Made by a program: the position numbers and the translations under genes | In this document: one piece after another, positions 21,185-33,341 of the stretch | Numbering within the stretch: the stretch's first letter is position 1 | Layout: each line of letters opens with the position of its first letter | Assembly (NCBI GenBank): GCA_963575645.1 | Contig: OY754467.1 | Coordinates: forward strand, 32,547,108-32,611,107 | From: Xanthostigma xanthostigma | Taxonomy: Eukaryota > Arthropoda > Insecta > Raphidioptera > Raphidiidae | Length of the DNA: 64,000 nucleotides | Reading direction: 5' to 3' | The notes under the pieces: generated by a model | Seen by the model: only the letters and a program-made list of their open reading frames with translations | Database searches by the model: none | Told to the model about the DNA's origin: nothing

Positions 21185-21677
21185 TTTCGCCTCGTCCGAT
21201 GACGCACTTTCGTAAAAGCTTTCGTCAGGCATTTACCAGCTTACTCCTCAAGTCAAGCGTGCCTAAAGAAGTTTTACTTTAATAATAATGGAGCCGACTA
21301 CCGGAAACGAACCTACGAGATAGCCGCATTACTTCACCGATTTTTTTAGTATATGGTAAAGGTATATTGCAAAATTTAGTTACATCTTTAATCTCATGAA
21401 TCGATTACACATAGTGCGAAAAAATTCTTTGCGATTATTTTAAGACCCAGAGAACAATAGTGATCTGATTCATAAAAAAATAGTATCTAATCGAATCTGT
21501 ATTTCTCACAGCGTACGACCTGTACTGGCGGTTTACGATCTATATGGTGGAGGCGTCGGGTCTCGCAGTGGCGGGTTTTAATTCTTGTAGCGCTCTCAGT
21601 AGGCGGGCGGCATATATGAGAGAAGAGACGCTCGGTGCGCGGATTCGACGTTACACTGTGGAGCGTGTAATGGCTCG

Positions 21678-21716
21678 TATAAAACATCCCCGCCGAGTGC
21701 GTGTTGTGTGACGTCA
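21678..21716 (+). promoter_or_regulatory. TATA-like box and CRE palindrome in a GC-richer stretch
   Basis: TATAAAA (21678-21684) is followed 25 bp later by TGACGTCA (21709-21716), the consensus site for CREB/ATF factors. A CRE downstream of a TATA box is unusual, and no gene starts clearly here. Low confidence. Confidence 0.2.
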
Positions 21717-22430
21717 CAGATACACTGTTCTACGTACCTATCTGTTTACAGGACCGGTGTTCTATCCTTTTTTTGTAACACGACATATATTTTGAATCTT
21801 GAGTGAATTCACAAAATTGTGAATGTTCATGTTTAACGCCGAATTAAAATTAACTGGACATTTGACCGAACGAGCAAAGCGAAACTGCCTCATTCTAATT
21901 TGAACTTTTACCGTTTTGTTTTGTAATGTCATGACAAGGCTATTTCTAGTTTTCACGATGACAAAAGTCACGATTTATCACGTGAAAACGTACGTTTAAA
22001 ATTCTGTTTTTTAAGAACCAGTTCTTTAAAACCCTGTTCTGTAAGAATCTGTACTCTGAGAACTGTTGTTACTGATCGAGTGTATTTCGGAGAACTGCTA
22101 TTTTTAGAACCAGTTCGATAAGTATAAGAGGCATTATCGCTATTGCTCGATGTGGATAGTTCTAATGACTGCCGGTGCACGAATCAAGCGCAATAGATGG
22201 GTTGTCGCACAACAAGAGCTACGTTTCATGATTTAGCTTCACTTTCAGCTTAAACGGTTCTAAAATAACTGTTAGCTCTTGTTTGGTGTATTTTCCAGTA
22301 AAAAGCCGTGACTGTTAAGTCATACTGTGGCGTTATTCCTCTTTTGTGTGTGTGTGTTTGCATGTTTACATTGTATGTTCGTATTGCAGCTGGCGGGATT
22401 ATGCCGAGAAACACTTAGAACTAAACTTAG

Positions 22431-22460
22431 TATAAAGGTTAAGACTTGCTTCTGCTCAGT
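22431..22460 (+). promoter_or_regulatory. candidate core promoter
   Basis: TATAAAGG (22431) precedes the initiator-like TCAGTT at 22456. The spacing is slightly shorter than the usual 30 bp. It may belong to an old retroelement terminus, since GCTCGGCTCGGC and a downstream AATAAA (about 22585) follow. I found no matching second LTR. Confidence 0.25.
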
Positions 22461-22677
22461 TCGGCTCGGCTCGGCTTCTGTGTTGACTGCTGCAAACAGT
22501 TAAATTTACTACTGTGCGATTTTAAACCTTCCGAACGAATCTTGACTAAATATCGTGTGAGTCGAAAGTTGTATTACCTCAAAGAATAAAAATTGTTTTA
22601 AAATTAATATCATCACTTTCTGTTCTCATAGCCCATTCTTCCACTAGATCAATATTTTATTTTAGAACGTTAGTTGA

Positions 22678-23655
22678 TGTAAACACAAATGTATTAAGCC
22701 ATATACCATACAAAAATTAATTAACCAGTGCATTCAAGAACACCTACATGTTTGGGGTTTTAACAGAGCTTTTCTTTTTCCTGGATTCATAAATTGTGGT
22801 ATACCACAAGGCTCATCTTTGGGTCCATATCTATTTTTGATCTTTAGCAATAACATGCCAAACTATATGCAGAATGTTGACTCTGTGATTCTTTATCCAG
22901 ATGATACCACGGTATGCGTAAAAGATAAGGAACTCGCTAAAACAATAAAAAAAAACAAGGTAGCTGCCTCCATACTTTCACAGTACTGTAATGAAAATGG
23001 TCTAAAATTGAATATTGAAAAGACTAAGATTATGAACTTTAGCATAAAGAAAAATTCTATAGATCGGACACCTACTTTGAATGTTGACGGCAAAGCAAAA
23101 CAAATCATTTCTTTTAATTTTCTAGGTCTGAGAATCGATTCGTTTCTAACGTGGGACGGTCATATTGACGATATATGTAATAAATTATCAAAAATGGTTT
23201 ACCTATTTTACAGATTACGTACCATTTGTGACGAATCAGTATGTTTAGCTGCCTATTATGGTTATGTTTATTCAAAACTATCGTACGGTATTGTATTTTG
23301 GGGGCGGTCCACTTGGATATACAGAGCTTTTCAGCTTCAGAAAAAAATTATCAGAATCATGTTCCATTTAAATTACCGAGAATCATGTAAAGATACATTT
23401 AAAATGAATAAATTACTAACAGTACCAGCGCTTTATATGTACAAAAGTACAATGTTCCTAAAAAATAATCCGGATTTATTTTCAAATAATTTCACTCACT
23501 CATATAGTACTAGACGAAAAGATCTTGAAGTCCCGGTGCATCGCCTCACAAAGTACAAACAAAGCCTGCGTTGCTCTGTCGTGAACATTTATAATGGGTT
23601 GCCAGACCATATCAAAGCCAATTTTGGTGAAAAGAATTTCAACATTAAGCTGTAA
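22678..23655 (+). pseudogene. non-LTR reverse transcriptase, C-terminal part
   Basis: The frame is open from 22678 (after a TGA) to TAA at 23653-23655 and has no natural start. It begins inside the RT domain: motif G-I-P-Q-G-S-S-L-G-P (about 22798-22827), then L-Y-P-D-D-T-T-V (about 22888-22911), which is the catalytic box, and later F-x-F-L-G-L-R-I-D with W-x-x-H-I, the thumb region. The C-terminus has the Y-S-T-R-R and Y-N-G-L-P-x-x-I-K pattern usual at the end of jockey/CR1 pol proteins. The catalytic box reads YPDD instead of the common YADD or YVDD. The two aspartates are kept, but Pro at that place is unlikely to work well. With no fingers domain or endonuclease it cannot be active alone. 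Confidence 0.8.
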
Positions 23656-23806
23656 AACTATTTTTTGGAAAAGTGTCCATACTCTGTTTAATTTTAACTT
23701 ACTCTGTGTAATTTTGACTACTTACTTTGTTTAATTTTAATTGCTATGACTTGTCCACATCTTGTATGTAATACTGCATAAATAAAATTATGATTATGAT
23801 TATGAT
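22678..23806 (+). mobile_element. 5'-truncated non-LTR retrotransposon (jockey/CR1-like)
   Basis: It contains the 3' half of a reverse transcriptase frame, a short AT-rich 3' UTR with AATAAA (about 23780), and a tail of repeated GATTAT/ATTATG units (about 23787-23806), typical of CR1/L2/jockey-type ends. Its 5' end is missing, as expected from incomplete reverse transcription. A piggyBac-type MITE follows directly. Confidence 0.75.
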
Positions 23807-23814
23807 AAGAATAA

Positions 23815-24116
23815 AGGTCGCTGCACACGAGGCTATAGACACACTGCTTGGACTTCTGCTGGCCAGTAGGCTGGGTACCAAGCTTGAAATGACGTCACTG
23901 CGGGGTCGCCTGCTAGCTCACCAAATAGGTTTTAAAATTAGAAGAGGGGCTATTTTTTTTGCCGCTAGGTATGAGCAAGAATCGATCAGGATTCAGTATC
24001 TTGTCACGTGGGCGACTTGAACAAACGCCAGCAAACAAACACTATGTAATAGCGTGTGTTCTGTTCAGAGACAATTAACATGCACTTTTGTTACCGTTCT
24101 AACCATCACTGCGCTG
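23815..24116. mobile_element. piggyBac-type MITE, third copy, truncated
   Basis: Starts GGTCGCTGCACACGAGGCT and contains the TTCAGAGACAATTAACATG block of the family. Its far end is missing where Helitron sequence begins at about 24117-24122. Confidence 0.6.
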
Positions 24117-24121
24117 GTTGG

Positions 24122-24388
24122 TTGAACGCGCTAATCTCAGGAACTACTGGTTCGAATTGAAATTTTTTGTTGAATAGCCCATTTATAGACAAAGGCTACG
24201 ACCAATAGGAGCGAAGCATCAATGAAAAATAATGCAAAATATAACTCCGTCCGACAAAAACTTTTGAACGGTAACTCCGATCATCATGAAATTTGGACAC
24301 AGCATTCATCTCGGTAAACGAAGATGAACGTGCGTACTCATGTCCATTCGTTCTTTTGCACCCGGTTGAACCCGGGCGGGACCGCTAG
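24122..24388 (+). mobile_element. Helitron family A, 3' part
   Basis: GAACGCGCTAATCTCAGGAA through GCGGGACCGCTAG, with T following at 24389. The terminal hairpin region CCCGGTTGAACCCGGG precedes CTAG. The 5' end and the tRNA-like block of the longer copies are absent. Confidence 0.65.
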
Positions 24389-25068
24389 TGGTTTTATATA
24401 CATTATCAAAACAAAACATGCCAGTTTTTGGTTTTTGTTATATCTAAACAGAAAACGTGACTATCAGGAACATTTCACAACTTTTTGAATATTTGTGGGA
24501 ATAGAGCTTGAACCAAGTTGAAAACATTGTTTCTGGTTGATCTGTCGCGACTTCCGAAAAGTTGATGTCAGCAAGAATAAAGAAGTGGAAAACTACACGA
24601 GGGGTAAGCAGAACCAACAACACAAAGGGAAATACAAACACGATTTGCAAATATTTGTTTTTGCGAAAACTAGAAAGTTCTCTCACACAGCTCAGATATG
24701 GAAAGCATGGAAGAACTGCACAGAATTCTTGCAATAAGACCACAGGCTGAGTCGTGTGTCCTCTCTGTTATATATGTATAGCTCAGTTGGGGGTAGATAT
24801 TTGTGTTTGTACTGTTGGTACAGTCGGTACAACATAACGTACCAGAATATATTCTAATCTATTTAAGGAACCACTTTCAATGCTAAATCAACTTTCAAAA
24901 TGATTTTAGCCCTGAATTACCGTTGAAATATTGATAAGATTCTGTGCTAGAAGTATTTTCTTTAGTCAGCTAAAAACGAGTGAATCAATTAAAAAATGTC
25001 ATATGAAGATGTCAATAAAATTTTTACTACTAAACCGATTAATTCCAAAATCTAATCAGCTCTTTTCC
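24389..25068. other. interval without a supported gene
   Basis: Overlapping frames on both strands at 24444-24750 are mutually exclusive and none shows a domain. Confidence 0.35.
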
Positions 25069-26057
25069 TTAAAAAACTGCGTCGATTTCCGCAAACCGCA
25101 TCAAAATCGGTACATTTGTTCACGAGATATCGTAAACGAAAAATTTGTAAAAAAGTGTTTTTTTTTTTAATTACTAGTAAAATTATTATCAGATCGATTT
25201 TTTTGTAATAAATTACTTTCTTAGGTTAAAAAAGGGGAATTATAAAACGGTCGAATAAAAAAAAAATTTGGTGACTGATGATGAGATACTGTTTTAATAA
25301 CTTGAGATATTAAAATTATAGTTGGGTGACTAAATTACTAAGTGAGCGACTAGAATGCCTTCGGTAATTTTGAAGCAGATATCTTCTTTTGTTTTTACTT
25401 TTTATTTTTTTTTCACTTAACGCGCAGGGCCGAAAATTCAATTTATTAACTATTAACAAAATGCCCCTCAGAGTAAACAAATCATTTGCCAAATTTTGAA
25501 AAAAATACAGGACGTAACGTTGACACTCAAACAAATATTAGGTCGCTCAAATATTATGAAGTTTCCCATTTTTTATTTTAAGTACCTAACTCAAATGGAT
25601 GTTTGTAAGCTGCTGTTCTGTTGATTTCTCGTCACGCGCAGTCAGTCGCTCACTTAGTAATTTAGTCAGCCAACTATTATTTTCTCGTCACGCGCAGTCA
25701 GTCGCTCACTTAGTAATACAGTAGCCCAAATTGATTATTTTCGTCACCTAAAGTTGTAATTTACAGTGACTCGCTTAAATACTACATTACTACCCTTAAA
25801 AAACTGCATCGACCGCCAAAAACCGCATAAAAGTCGGTTCATTTGTCCTAGAGATATCGTGAACGAAAAATTCTAAAAAAGTGTTTTTGTAAAATTGCTC
25901 GTAAAATTATTATCAAATCGATTTTTTATAATAAATTACTTTTTTAGGTTAAAAAACTACGTCGATTATCGCAAACCGCATCAAAATCGGTTCATTTGTT
26001 CCCGAGATATCGTGAACGAAAAATTCGTAAGAAAGTGTTTTTTTTTTTTTTTGAGCT
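25069..26057 (+). repeat. ~150-bp tandem repeat split by other elements
   Basis: Copies start near 25069, 25795 and 25950. Each has CTGCRTCGA, CGCAAACCGCATCAAAATCG, GAGATATCGTRAACGAAAAA and, except at the end of the last, AAAATTATTATCARATCGAT. The second and third are head to tail. The first is separated by a MITE and its partial duplicate. Confidence 0.6.
25318..25677. mobile_element. MITE with ATAGTTGGNTGACTAAATTA termini
   Basis: Inverted ends of about 35 bp continue to AAGTGAGCGACT. The right-end segment TCTCGTCACGCGCAGTCAGT at 25627 is repeated directly at 25683. Confidence 0.65.
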
Positions 26058-26333
26058 AAAAAATAAACTTCTTGCTATATTTTATATATTTTTGAGCGTT
26101 TTGAACTCGAAAATAGCAAAAAGTTTCAGGGATGGCCTGCAGGGTCAAACTTTTTTTCAAACTTTTTAACCGATTTGTTAAAAATTAATTTTTAAAATAA
26201 ACATATTTTTATCGTATACTTGCAATTGTATCTAGGAGAGTATCTGTGTATTAAAGCATAGATGTGTTGGGTATACAGTCTGTTACAAAAATGCACACTT
26301 TTGTCTATGACTGTCGCGAGTGAACTACCTTAA

Positions 26334-26638
26334 CCCTCTCGATTCTGTTGGGATATATATGTCCCAATTTAATACTTCTTTTTCTAACTGTCCCATCTAA
26401 ATTTCTAAATGTCATATCATGCTCTCATTATACAGCCCCTGACAAAAGCAAACGTTATAAGTGATCAATGAAGATTTCAGTTATTATTCGATTAATAGAA
26501 TTTAAATTTATCAATTTAAATAAAAACTCAAAAAAATGTTTTTTTGTTGACCTGTGTAATATGATCTACTGATTGGCAAAATCAATTTGAAAACTGATAA
26601 AAATGCATGGTTCCAGAAAAAAAATCGAATCGATAGGG
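26334..26638. mobile_element. TTAA-flanked MITE
   Basis: CCCTCTCGATTC and GAATCGATAGGG bound it, with TTAA at 26330-26333 and 26639-26642. It is non-coding and piggyBac-type by its target site. Confidence 0.6.
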
Positions 26639-26642
26639 TTAA

Positions 26643-27180
26643 GCGACTGTCCTAAGAGGACGGACTACAATAATGCGTGAGTTTTGACGTCTTTATCTGC
26701 CTTTTGGTTGTTCAAGTGACTACTTTTCCCTGTTCGTCTGTACACGCGCACACAAAATTACAATGAAAGAAGAAAATACGACGGCGACGACGTCGTTTCT
26801 TGATGTTGCACGCTACGCTAGTTTAGTGCTGGCCATTTTGACGCTCAATGTCAGTCGATGTGACGTTCAAATGATGGCAATATATACGCGCTGCATGCTG
26901 CGCCGTTATGCCATCCGACCTTTACACTTTAATGCTTCACTTTCGCTGTGTAATGTCATTTTGCTTGGCGACACACTGCCAGACCATTGCTAATTTATTT
27001 AAGGGAAATTTAAAACTAAATGCTTACAAATATTATATGTACCAGACCCATCGGTATCCAAGATTTATTTTAAATTTTGGTATAAGTCTACTCGAGTACT
27101 GATTTATGTCAAAACTTTTTACACAAAATAATTTGATGAAAGTAGTAAATTTAATTTATTCTTGTTTCTTTATATGAAAG
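26643..27180. other. interval without a supported gene
   Basis: A GC-richer patch at about 26760-26950 gives a 76-codon frame with no recognised domain. Confidence 0.3.
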
Positions 27181-27193
27181 TGGAATTATTTTC

Positions 27194-27438
27194 ATTAAAT
27201 AAAATTATCGACCAGTTTTTCAGACAAATATATATTATCAAAATATATAAATATTATTATTTTATTAGAAACTAATTATTAATTAATTTTTATATTTTGT
27301 AGATCAATTCTGAAGAAGATCCAAATTCGGACCAAAACGTTAATGTACTGAACTATATTTTTGTTAATATATTTGTCTGAAAAATTGGTCGATAATTGTA
27401 TTTATTGAAGAGTTCTAATCAGAAGTTAATCAAAGATT
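27194..27438 (+). mobile_element. Penelope-derived palindromic element, 13-bp TSD
   Basis: TGGAATTATTTTC (27181-27193) and TGGAATTATTTCC (27439-27451) flank it with one mismatch. Arms TTAAATAAAATTATCGACCA and its inverse lie at the two ends. The right arm is followed by a tail of about 33 nt (GAAGAGTTCTAATCAG...). CTGAAGA occurs near 27310, but the final core reads AAAA. Relatives: 35752-35813 and 52166-52295. Confidence 0.7.
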
Positions 27439-27451
27439 TGGAATTATTTCC

Positions 27452-28307
27452 ACCCAACTAAAAAGGAAAAAAATATTTTTCATTTTACAAAAGATTAACT
27501 TATCAAAAAGAAACAGTTAGATGTCTATATACTATGCCAAAAAAGTTTGACTTAAAAAAAATATTACAGTGTATTGGAAAACTAAAAAAAACGTCATTAA
27601 TTTTTTTTGTCCGTGAAAAAATACTTTTATTAACGTTCGCCTTCTTTGTTATTTTAACTTTTACAGTCGCAGAGTCAGAAAGCATTTCAACCCTTAACTG
27701 AAAACTTTGTTTTATCTCAAATACGAAGAATGTTTAAGTGGCCGACTTGAAAAACCGTCTTTAATTGTCAGTTTCACAGTTTCAATATAAATTATTACTT
27801 TTATATAACAGTGCAATGCACTTAGAAGTCTCAGGTTCGAAGAGCCTTTGAATATTCATATTGCAAAACCACGACAGCGACTAAATAAAAAGCTATGGTC
27901 GTTATTGTTATTATTAACGGGTCAGTGAATGCTCTCAGCTTCAACAAAAATTAATTCTTAAAATTGCAAATATATTCCGTTTTCATAAAAGAATACAAAA
28001 AGTTTTAATTAATTTCTTATGTTTATTTTGAAACCATTAATATTTCTAAGTTTTAAATTTTTTTTAAATTTTCATCGTATTGATGCCACCGAGCGAGAGG
28101 CTTCCATTTATGTATAGAGTGGGTTTGCATTCAGGTGGAGGCAGGCCTTTTTGAAGTGAAACTTCTTATGCGGTACCTCGCCTATTTGGGAGGTAGGTAT
28201 ATATATAATAATTTATTGATTTCGTTCATATTTACACTCAAATTATAATGAGAAAATGGTAGATACATAAAAAAGATGGGTTAAATATTTTCGAATATAT
28301 CTGTTAA
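27452..28307. other. AT-rich interval with an old repeat fragment
   Basis: Around 28100-28190 a fragment with GAAGTGAAACTTCTTATGCGG resembles the 'AAGAAGTTTTCACTTC' repeat at 55.3 and 58.0 kb. Nothing else is supported. Confidence 0.35.
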
Positions 28308-28923
28308 TCTATACTAATATATAAAGCTGAAGAGTTTGTTTGTTTGTTTGAACGCGCTAATCTCAGGAACTACTGGTTCAAATTGAATAAATTTTTTTTT
28401 GTTGGATAGCCCATTTATCGAGGAAGGCTATAGGCTATATAATATTACGCTACGAGCATTAGGAGCGGAGCTTTAATGAAAAATGTTGCAAAAAGTATCT
28501 CAAAAATAAGCTTCTATTCATGTGAAATGCACTAACTAGATATACTCATATTAGTGATGAAAGAACACAACGTCAGGTAGAACAATCGGTAGCGCATGCG
28601 ACTGTCAATATCAGGGTCGTAGGTTCGAGCCCCACGTTGGGTGAATATTTTTTTATTTTTTTTTTTTATTTTTTACATTGCTTTCTTCTAAGGCTTACAT
28701 TTCAATTTATTTTAATTTTATTTAATTCATTTAAAAAAAATATTAGTTAAAAAAAGTTTAAATACTGCTCTTTATCGACAAAAACTTTTGAACGGTAACT
28801 CCGATCATCATGAAATTTGGACACAATATTCATCTCGGTAAACTAAGATGAATGTGTGTACTCATGTCCCTTCCTTCCCCATTCATTCTTTTGCACCCGG
28901 GTGAAACCGGGCGGGACCGCTAG
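28308..28923 (+). mobile_element. non-autonomous Helitron, family A, with tRNA-Lys-like insert
   Basis: 5' end TCTATACTAATATATAAAGC and 3' end GCGGGACCGCTAG, inserted between A (28307) and T (28924) with no duplication, the hallmark of Helitrons. A hairpin-forming CCCGGGTGAAACCGGG lies about 10 nt before the CTAG end. No Rep/helicase frame is present. Confidence 0.75.
28573..28644 (+). pseudogene. tRNA-Lys-like sequence in a Helitron
   Basis: AATCGGTAGCGCATG, ATCAGGGTCGTAGGTTCGAG and CCCCACGTTGGG follow tRNA-Lys closely from the D loop to the 3' end. The 5' acceptor strand and anticodon stem are damaged, so it is not a functional tRNA. Confidence 0.6.
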
Positions 28924-30504
28924 TAAAATTATAAAAAAATTATGGAATAATTTAGACTATACCCAAAGGTATAAAATAGTTCTTATCCTTTTTTTTACAA
29001 CAAGCAACCACAAATATATTTTTTATAATTTATAAATAATTTAAAATATAAATTGATATGTTAGTACAATACATATAGGTACTACTTTCAGGGGTGTATA
29101 AAGGTGCCAGGGGTTAGACCGATTGTATAAATCATAGTTCAACAACAAAGGGTTCGCCGATGTGTTTTGTATTTGTGTCTGCATTATGTAATTCATGTCC
29201 TAATAATAATATCAGAGAGGGTTACATAACAACTGAACATTGCGCAATCCTGCCCTTGTATCGGAAAACACGAAAAAAATAAATTCACTGTGTTTTTTTT
29301 ATTACCTTATTAATTAAAATATTAATTGCGATGGTTTCCCACGAAAATTTCTATATGAGGTGTTGTTTTCCGAAATGAGTGCAGTTTATTTTTCACCTTT
29401 GTTGGAGGAATGAGAAAATTGTTATATCAATTCGATTTTTTATTTCAACAATATAAAAAAAGAATAATCAGTCAAAAAATAGAAAAGTATAAAAGACATT
29501 TTAGAAATCACAGCATTGTTGCATTTCTTCAAAAGAATTTTGTATATTTTAGAATTTTTTAGGTTTTATTTTTTTTTATGATAACTACCTAATCTTGAGT
29601 CGTATTAGGCGTTGATATGTTGGTAGAATCTCTTAGATTCTAGTGAATGTCAGTTAAGTATAATGGTTTCTATAAATTGCGCTTTATTTTATTAGATCTT
29701 TAAATATTTTCAACTTGAAATTTTTGCCGATGAATGATTAATTATTTATTGCACGTATAGGAAGTTAAATAAATTATATAAGTAGTTATATTGTATTTAC
29801 AGTTTTGTTTTAAGGATTTTAAAATACTTTTAAGAAAATCGTTACAAAATGAAATGTATACCTATATATTTTTTTCCTAAGAAAAATATTTCATTTTAAA
29901 AACAATTTCATAACTTGAAATTTATTTCAAAATTACTATAACTGTCATTTTTGAAAACAATTCAACAATGCATATTCTACTCTCAGGTAATATTTATAAA
30001 AGAAATATTGTAAGAATTTAGAGACTAAAAATGTCGCTTCTATGATTCAATGATTCTTTTTTTGTGATATTTTTATTATTAAATACTTGAGGATGCTGTC
30101 TAAATTTCGCTATAGAGAACTTTAAAAAAATAAGTACCTACACGTTTCTTGATTCTAAACCTTACGAACCTAAATACATTTAATTTAATAATTGTTCAGA
30201 TCATATGCAAAAAGTGGACTTGCTTGATATATACTTAACCCAGAACTAATACCTGTTCTTACGCATTTTTGTATTTTTTACATTTATAATTCTGGAACAT
30301 TACAACAAACTCTAATTTTTAAAATCTGTTCTAAGAAACAAATTAAATGGCAAAAATTATGTCGGCTTCGACAGACCACGAGCATGTAAGAAAAGCTATC
30401 GGTTTTAAATTTATTGATATCCAAATGCGCAGGCACATTTTTTTTTATTATACAAAGAGAAAAAAAAATACAAAAACAAAAATTACAAAAAAAAATTAAG
30501 GCGT
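28924..30504. other. AT-rich interval, nothing recognised
   Basis: Only short frames and A/T runs. Confidence 0.45.
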
Positions 30505-31425
30505 GCATCGACTGAAATAGTACAATCAATCTGGCGAAAAAAAAATCATTTCGTATCAAAAACACCCAAAAAGGTGAAACTTGGTGAGTCGTTAGAGAAT
30601 GATGAAAAAAAGGTTACCTGGCAATGGCCACCTGGTATCTGTTCAAATAGTCAAAAAAACTCAAAAATATTTTGAAATGCATTTTTCTCGAAAACTATCC
30701 ATTTTACAGAAAAATTTGTTGAACAAAAAATGTAGAGGGCATCGTTATCTACAATTAATGTCATTGGTGCTATGTTGTACAACAAAAAATGTGCGCAGTA
30801 GGTGGCGCTAAAGTGCCAAAAAAAGTGTTTTTCCACTTTTTTGCCCTGAAATTTTTATTTTTCAGTTACGATTCAAATGGAAAAATTGTTCCTTTTTATT
30901 TTATAAACAACTTTTATTTCAACATTTTTTTCATACAACTTACTTTTCATACAACTTATTTTCACTTCAACAAGCTGCAGCTCTGAAACGGTAAGTTGTA
31001 TGAAAAAAATGTTGAAATAAAAGTTGTTTATAAAATAAAATGGAACAATTTTTCCATTTGAATCGTAACTGAAAAATGAAAATTTCAGGGCAAAAAAGTG
31101 GAAAAACACTTTTTTTGGCACTTAAGCGCCACCTACTGCGCACATTTTTTGTTGTACAACATAGCACCAATGACATTAATTGTAGATAACGATGCCCTCT
31201 ACATTTTTTGTTCAATAAATTTTTCTGTAAAATGGATAGTTTTCGAGAAAAATGCATTTCAAAATATTTTTGAGTTTTTTTTGACTATTTGAACAGGTAT
31301 TTGAACAGGTACCAGGTGGCCATTGCCAGGTAACCTTTTTTTCATCATTCTCTAACGACTCACCAAGTTTCACCTTTTTGGTTGGTTTTGTTGAGGTTTT
31401 TGCCAGATTGACTGTACTAAAATGT
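30505..31425. repeat. ~920-bp inverted repeat with ~400-bp arms
   Basis: Outer blocks TAGTACAATCAATCTGGC and GCCAGATTGACTGTACTA are inverted. From AAAAAGGTGAAACTTGG inward the arms are nearly identical up to a centre near 30980. Small arm-specific changes exist, for example an extra TATTTGAACAGG near 31295. The paired frames 30599-30811 and 31098-31292, and 30789-30986 and 30873-31121, are the two arms read in mirror, not genes. Confidence 0.8.
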
Positions 31426-31678
31426 CATAAGCACTGGGATGACTGGCATAAATATTACAATGGTATAATATGCAGTGTTAATTGGTAATCATAATATATA
31501 TTAATATATTGGAAGAAGTAAGCAGGTAAGTAATAGTTTAATTATATTTTGTTTGTTTGTTTCCAGATCCTTGGGGTGTAGGTATTAAATTTTATTTATT
31601 AGTCCGGTTGATTTGAGAAACTTAATGGTACTGTTTGTATTTTTTTCATTATTGTTTAAAATCTCTTTTATGTTACAG

Positions 31679-31769
31679 CTACGTTGCAGTTGACGCTATG
31701 GATGAGATACTTCACGCAGTCCTCCAGAAGATGGCAGATAAATTTATATTTTTGATTGTGATGTTTTAA
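31679..31769 (+). CDS. possible terminal coding exon
   Basis: TTATGTTACAG ends at 31678 and looks like a 3' splice acceptor. One reading phase then gives 29 codons including D-A-M-D-E-I-L-H-A-V-L-Q-K-M-A-D-K, ending TAA at 31767-31769, which overlaps AATAAA at 31768-31773. A second acceptor-like TTTGTTTCCAG lies at about 31555-31565. It could equally be the last exon of a non-coding transcript. No upstream partner exon was found and the family is unknown. Confidence 0.2.
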
Positions 31770-31924
31770 TAAAGAAATAATAATATAATTATTGTGACAT
31801 TGCTCAATTCTTGGAATGAATAGATGTACAAAAATTAATGTGAATTAGAAACAATGTCCTTAAACAAAGAATAGGCGCTGATGACTTTAGCTGTCGAGTA
31901 ACTATAATCTACAATCAGTAAGTC

Positions 31925-32070
31925 AGGAACAAGGAAAGATTAAAAAATGCAGAGAATGGTGGAAAGGTGACCCAGACGCAAGAAGAAATCTAGGACGACC
32001 GCATATATGATGTGGTGCAGAAGTCTGCAGAAAGAAGCTTTTAAAGAAATAGAGAAATTTGTGAAATAGA
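31925..32070 (+). pseudogene. possible remnant of a retroelement pol C-terminus
   Basis: A broken frame with basic residues and L-G-R-P-H resembles the 'GRP..RW' zone near the end of some non-LTR pol proteins. Stops follow immediately. Weak. Confidence 0.2.
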
Positions 32071-32860
32071 AACCGACATACAATAAGTCCCTAAATATAA
32101 AAAGGTGAGATGTTCGTAACCGCTAACTTTTCATGAGAGCTCGATCTATAACCTGCTGCTCTCAATATCCTGCAATTAAAATAACTGAAAAAGGCTTATG
32201 ACATCAAAGTACCAAGGAAGAGTTGGCACGAACATTGTAATGCAGTCCAGGATACGTCTATCAAAGAGAAAAAGGCATTCACGTGTCGCCTTCCAAACGC
32301 TCCTGGTGATTTCTGGAAACGTGTTCACCGCACAACGATATATGGGAATGAAACAGTTCCAACGACACATATATTTCGGTTACGTCTGTACAATTTGAAA
32401 ATATCAAACATTCTTCAGCTATAAATTTCATGAAATATGCTAGCGTTAACATCGGCATACATGCAAAGCCTACTTTTCGACAAATCATGTCACGAAAAAT
32501 TTACCCACACAGTCACAAGCACACATTTAACACATACAGCGTGTGTGTGTCATAGTATATATACGAGAAGTATATAAGAGCGAGAGAAATAGGAGTCGTC
32601 GAACGACGCGATAGTAGAGGACAGAGCGATAACAGCATCCCTATATTTATTACCAATGAATGTTTAAACAGAAAATAGATTTTCTTTATTTAACAGAAAA
32701 TTGCAGACTTCGATAAAAACTTTTAACAATTTTTATAATTTTTTTTTTTCACTGATGAAAATTTAGCTTGATAAGCGGTTTGTTTCTATGTAGATCAATA
32801 ATTTGTTTTTGTGTGAATACAATCTAATGTTCTACACGACAGGGAGTTGTACAACGACAT

Positions 32861-33244
32861 CAGACTGGACCTGCTGTATAAAAACTGTATAATATATGAT
32901 CAGGGTTGAACTGGGCCGGAAGGGCCCGGGTGGTTCCTTACAAGCCCGGGGCCCGAACTGGATAATGGTACATGGGATACTATTCTACCTACCGCCTGGC
33001 TTGCAGCAAGCCCTGCAAGCCAGGCCGTGGGGGGCCCGCGCCAGCTGGGGCCCGGCTGACAAACGCCACCCGACTATATGGCCAGTCCGACGCTGTATAT
33101 GATAAGGTCATTTTCAAATAAAATTTTTTGAGAATGCTTAGCGTATAGATAATATACTTTTATCCTATACTGAGCATAGGAATAAAATCGCAATCGAACC
33201 ATTAGGGTGCAAACATATACTTCTGTCTTGTTTTAAGCCGTAAG
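32861..33244. other. GC-rich patch
   Basis: Between about 32900 and 33090 the sequence becomes very G/C rich, with runs such as GGGCCCGGGTGG and GGGGCCCGGCTG and short inverted repeats. The 68-codon frame is low-complexity. Its composition differs sharply from everything nearby. Confidence 0.3.
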
Positions 33245-33341
33245 CACTGGCGTATCCAGGAGGGCAAAACAAGCACGGGAGACTCGGCTTAAGAAATTTC
33301 TAATTTGTCCCCTCTTGGGCCAAAATCTGGGTACGCCCATG
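33245..33341. mobile_element. possible mini-MITE
   Basis: CACTGGCGTATCCAG and CTGGGTACGCCCATG are imperfect inverted ends, 97 bp apart. No target duplication was seen. Confidence 0.3.

Noticed and set aside
22270..22620. Possible solo LTR (TGTTAGC..., TATAAAGG, AATAAA)
   Set aside because: No matching TG...CA end, target duplication or second LTR was found.
22893..23108. 71-codon minus-strand ORF
   Set aside because: It is a shadow of the reverse transcriptase frame on the opposite strand.
30599..31292. Several 60-96 codon ORFs on both strands
   Set aside because: They are mirror images from the two arms of the 30505-31425 inverted repeat, not independent genes.
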